In this document: positions 30,691 through 33,319 of the stretch, in pieces | Numbering within the stretch: position 1 is the stretch's first letter | Layout of the letters: each line of letters begins with the position of its first letter | Source: a virus | DNA: 33,319 nt | Strand: one strand, 5' to 3' | Virus record (IMG/VR): IMGVR_UViG_3300032236_001328 | Location: 1 to 33,319 of that record | Notes under the pieces: generated by a model | What the model was told of the DNA's origin: nothing | Database searches by the model: none | Seen by the model: only the letters and a program-made list of their open reading frames with translations | Translations under genes and position numbers: made by a program

Positions 30691-31368
30691 ATGGGTATCG
30701 TAACAGGCTTAAACGCCATCAGCAAGCAAATGGAAAGCAAGAGTTCATCTGGAGATGGACAAAAAGGAAGATGGCTATCAGTTAAAGATGGTCAATCAGT
30801 AAAGATCCGATTCATGCAAGAACTAGATGCAGACTCAAAGAATTATATTGAGAAGGCTGGTTTAGCTTTTATTGCAGTCGAACATACAAATCCAAAAGAT
30901 TACAAGCGCAAGGCACTTTGCACAATTGAAGACCAAGGTCGTTGCTTTGGTTGTGAACAACATCGTCGTGACCAAAAGGCAGGATGGAAGGGTCGTTCAC
31001 GTTTTTATGCTAACGTACTTGTAGATGATGGCGCAGAAGAGCCATACGTTGCAATCTTTTCACAAGGTGCAGGACCAAAGTCTGCAACACCAGAGATCAT
31101 CAACTATGCTGGAGAAACTGGAAGCATTACTAACCTAACATGGAAGTTAAAGCGTACAGGTACAGCAACAGATACAAATTATTCAATTATTCCTCTACCA
31201 ACTGCAGACGTTGCTCCAGTTGACCTAGAGAAGTATGAGTTGTTTGATCTTGCTAAGACAGCAGTTCGTGATGTTCAATATGAAGATCAAGAGAACTTCT
31301 ACTTTGGAATTACCTCAGATTCATCTGAAGCACCAGCACAAGCCACCTCATCAGCCGTAGAGTGGTAA
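30691..31368 (+). CDS. gp32-like single-stranded DNA-binding protein
   Basis: A 225-aa protein. A zinc site of the T4 gp32 type is visible: His65, Cys77, Cys85, Cys88 (spacing 11, 7 and 2), close to gp32's His64, Cys77, Cys87, Cys90. Around it are the basic and aromatic segments expected for the DNA-binding fold (SVKDGQSVKIRFMQ, DYKRKALC, GWKGRSRFYANVLV). The N-terminus is basic with an Ser/Gly linker, and the C-terminus is acidic and flexible, as in SSBs that recruit partners. It would coat unwound DNA at the fork. AAGGAG lies 11 bases before the ATG. Arginine is mostly CGT or CGC, indicating high expression. Confidence 0.78.
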   Translation: MGIVTGLNAISKQMESKSSSGDGQKGRWLSVKDGQSVKIRFMQELDADSKNYIEKAGLAFIAVEHTNPKDYKRKALCTIEDQGRCFGCEQHRRDQKAGWKGRSRFYANVLVDDGAEEPYVAIFSQGAGPKSATPEIINYAGETGSITNLTWKLKRTGTATDTNYSIIPLPTADVAPVDLEKYELFDLAKTAVRDVQYEDQENFYFGITSDSSEAPAQATSSAVEW

Positions 31369-31392
31369 TAAGAAACTAACAGAAAGTTAAAC

Positions 31393-33319
31393 ATGTCTGA
31401 CTTTGTTCACTTGCATGTCCATTCGCACTATTCGCTTATGGATGGTTTAAACACACCTCATGAATTGCTTGAGGCTGCAAAGAATCAGGGTCAGACATGT
31501 CTTTCTATTACAGACCATGGAACGTTGTCATCTCACAGAGATATGCAAATTGCTGCCAAAGAATTAGGTATGAAGCCTATACTCGGTCTTGAAGCTTATA
31601 TCTCAGCAACAGATCGTTTCGATAAAAGAGCGGTAGCCAAAAGAGATGACAATACTTCCCTGTATAACCACATCATCCTGTTAGCCAAAAACGATGTTGG
31701 CTTAAAGAACCTGCAAAAGCTTTCTCAGATTGCTTGGACAGAAGGTTATTATCATAAGCCAAGAATTGATATGGAAGTCTTGTTTGAATATAAAGACGGT
31801 ATAATTGTGGTGTCTGGTTGCATGAATGGTCTTATTTCAAAAGCTATTGAACGTGGCGAATATGAAAAAGCAGAAGAGCTTGTAAATACTTTTAAGCTTG
31901 AGTTTAAAGATGATTTTTATATTGAAGTTCAAGCACATAATCCTCCAGAACTAAATAGTGCTCTGCTAAATCTAGCAGACAAGTTTGGGGTGAAGCCAGT
32001 TGCCACAGGAGACTGTCATTTTGCAAAGAAAGAGGAGAGGGATTTGGAAGAACTCCTTCTCATCCTCTCTACAAAGCCTTCCGAAAACAAAGAAGCAGAC
32101 TACGCATCCAGTCGTTCATTCACTAATATTATTGATCGCTTTGATCATATTTATCCCAATCGCCCTATTAGCTTCTCTGATATTAACGTTTATATTCAAT
32201 CCTATGATGAAATTAGTATGGACTTTGAAAAAGCGGGGATTACGAGAAAAGATATTTACTCGTCATCAGTAGAAATTGCAAACAAGGTTGAAGCTTATGA
32301 TTTTCACGAAAACCTTGATTTGCTACCAGTACCAAAAGCAAATGCTTTAAAGACATTAAAAGATTTATGCAAGAAGTCTCTAGTAGAAAAAGGATTAGAT
32401 AATGAGGCTTACACAGAAAGACTCAAAGAAGAATTACAAGTCATTGAGGACAAAAACTTTTCTAGTTATTTTCTCGTTGTTTCTGATATGGTTGGTTGGG
32501 CGAAGCAGAATGAAATTCTTGTTGGCCCAGGACGTGGATCAGCAGCGGGAAGCTTAGTATGTTATCTATTGGGTATTACAGACGTAGACCCAATTAAGTT
32601 TGATTTACTGTTTTTTAGATTTATTAACCCAGAGCGTAATGACTTCCCCGATATTGATACAGATTTTATGGATCGCCGTCGTGGTGAGGTTAAAGAGTAT
32701 TTGCGTAAGAAATTTAAGCATGTTGCTTCTATTTCTACATACACTTATTTTAAAGACAAGGGGGTTGTGCGAGATGTTGCTAGAGCATTCCTTGTCCCAC
32801 TTGGTGAAGTTAATAAGGTACTTAAGAACATTGAAACGTTTGAAGAGTATGAAAATTCCCCAGATACAGAAGAGTTCCGTAAAAAGTATCCAGAAGTAAC
32901 TAAGTATGCATCAATGCTCCGTGGAAAGATTCGCTCAAACGGAATGCATGCTGCTGGTGTGGTTGTAGCCAAAGATGATATTAGTAAGTATGTACCAATT
33001 GAAACACGCAAGGATCCAGATGATTCGGTGTCTGGTCGCATTCCAGTTGTTGCATATGACATGGAGCAAACAGCTGATTTAGGTCTTATTAAGCTTGACG
33101 TACTTGGACTTAAGACATTATCTGTTATTGATGATGCATTAAAGAACATTGAAAAGAATGCAAAGATAAAGATTGATTTAAAGTCATTAAAGCTAAATGA
33201 TGCAAAAGTATTTGAAATGCTTTCAAACGGATTTACTAAGGGTGTATTCCAAGCAGAAGCAACGCCCTATACAAATCTTCTTATGAAAATGGGTGTAAGC
33301 ACATTTGAAGACCTTGCTG
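31393..33319 (+). CDS. dnaE: DNA polymerase III alpha subunit, 5' part (cut by window end)
   Basis: The open frame runs from ATG at 31393 off the window end (642 codons, no stop); I translated it directly. The N-terminal PHP domain has His8-x-His10 (HLHVHSHYSLMDG), TDHGTLSSH, GLEAY and a GDCHF segment. The polymerase core has PGRGSAAGSLV (near residue 380), PDIDTDF with catalytic Asp422 and Asp424, and LIKLDVLGL with the third Asp569, matching E. coli D401, D403 and D555. It copies the phage genome at the fork with the helicase, primase and SSB encoded just upstream. The ATG has only a weak ribosome site. Shorter frames inside it on either strand are shadows. Confidence 0.93.
   Translation, partial: MSDFVHLHVHSHYSLMDGLNTPHELLEAAKNQGQTCLSITDHGTLSSHRDMQIAAKELGMKPILGLEAYISATDRFDKRAVAKRDDNTSLYNHIILLAKNDVGLKNLQKLSQIAWTEGYYHKPRIDMEVLFEYKDGIIVVSGCMNGLISKAIERGEYEKAEELVNTFKLEFKDDFYIEVQAHNPPELNSALLNLADKFGVKPVATGDCHFAKKEERDLEELLLILSTKPSENKEADYASSRSFTNIIDRFDHIYPNRPISFSDINVYIQSYDEISMDFEKAGITRKDIYSSSVEIANKVEAYDFHENLDLLPVPKANALKTLKDLCKKSLVEKGLDNEAYTERLKEELQVIEDKNFSSYFLVVSDMVGWAKQNEILVGPGRGSAAGSLVCYLLGITDVDPIKFDLLFFRFINPERNDFPDIDTDFMDRRRGEVKEYLRKKFKHVASISTYTYFKDKGVVRDVARAFLVPLGEVNKVLKNIETFEEYENSPDTEEFRKKYPEVTKYASMLRGKIRSNGMHAAGVVVAKDDISKYVPIETRKDPDDSVSGRIPVVAYDMEQTADLGLIKLDVLGLKTLSVIDDALKNIEKNAKIKIDLKSLKLNDAKVFEMLSNGFTKGVFQAEATPYTNLLMKMGVSTFEDLA

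Noticed and set aside
1-33319. tRNA genes, CRISPR arrays, insertion sequences or integration sites
   Set aside because: I looked through the gaps, all shorter than 140 bases, and found no cloverleaf, regular spaced repeats, transposase or integrase.

Overview
The window is a contiguous piece of a tailed double-stranded DNA phage (or prophage) genome. Every gene I can support is on the + strand. The 1,635-residue tape-measure gene, a tail-assembly chaperone with a programmed frameshift, and the absence of any sheath or contractile baseplate gene point to a long, flexible, non-contractile tail (siphovirus type). The DNA is clearly A+T-rich and uses the standard code, with occasional TTG starts. 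I cannot name the host. Low-GC phages of Actinobacteria (for example freshwater lineages) or of Firmicutes would fit the gene order and the tail-protein style, but this is inference only.

Layout. (1) Bases 1-4269 hold the major capsid protein, a small Rho-N/HeH-like protein, and a head-tail connector cascade (adaptor, head-closure, neck and tail-terminator proteins) in tightly overlapping genes. (2) Bases 4365-10802 hold the tail tube protein, a tail-assembly chaperone made as short and -1 frameshifted long forms (slip site CCCAAAC, 5562-5568), and the tape measure. (3) Bases 10799-24358 are an unusually large tail-tip and fibre region: a distal-tail-like protein, a 1,361-aa baseplate hub-like protein, a small H-type-lectin-like protein, a 1,176-aa fibre-like protein and a 1,567-aa protein with fibronectin-III-like modules. 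The last appears to be extended by a second -1 frameshift site (TTTAAAC, 24101-24107) into an 84-codon frame that has no credible start of its own. (4) Bases 24395-26668 hold small coiled-coil proteins, a two-repeat 'KRRHI-type' protein, an HNH endonuclease, a metallophosphoesterase and a holin-like membrane protein. I see no endolysin. (5) Bases 26691-28119 hold small overlapping genes: a zinc ribbon, an HTH protein and unknowns. (6) Bases 28109-33319 are the replication block: DnaB-like helicase, an unknown, a DnaG-like primase, a gp32-like zinc single-strand binding protein and the first 642 codons of a DNA polymerase III alpha subunit.

Regulation visible in the DNA. Intergenic gaps are few and short (none over 140 bases), and most carry a nearly identical extended -10 element, TGRTATAAT, without a -35 box (1211, 5230, 15377, 24371, 29358, 30634; a variant at 4291). 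Hairpins follow the capsid gene, the tail-terminator gene and the tail-tube gene, so the two most abundant virion proteins are set apart from their neighbours. The hairpin before the tail-tube gene contains a promoter-like element in its left arm. One classical -35/-10 promoter (25456-25485) precedes the metallophosphoesterase. The capsid, tail-tube, holin and single-strand binding genes favour CGT for arginine, whereas most other genes favour AGA, which is consistent with higher expression.

The most interesting observations are the second frameshift at the end of the giant tail protein, the promoter nested in a terminator, the repeated promoter element, the roughly 410-residue super-repeat in the tail protein, and a replisome that mixes a gp32-like SSB with a bacterial-type polymerase carrying an apparently intact PHP domain.
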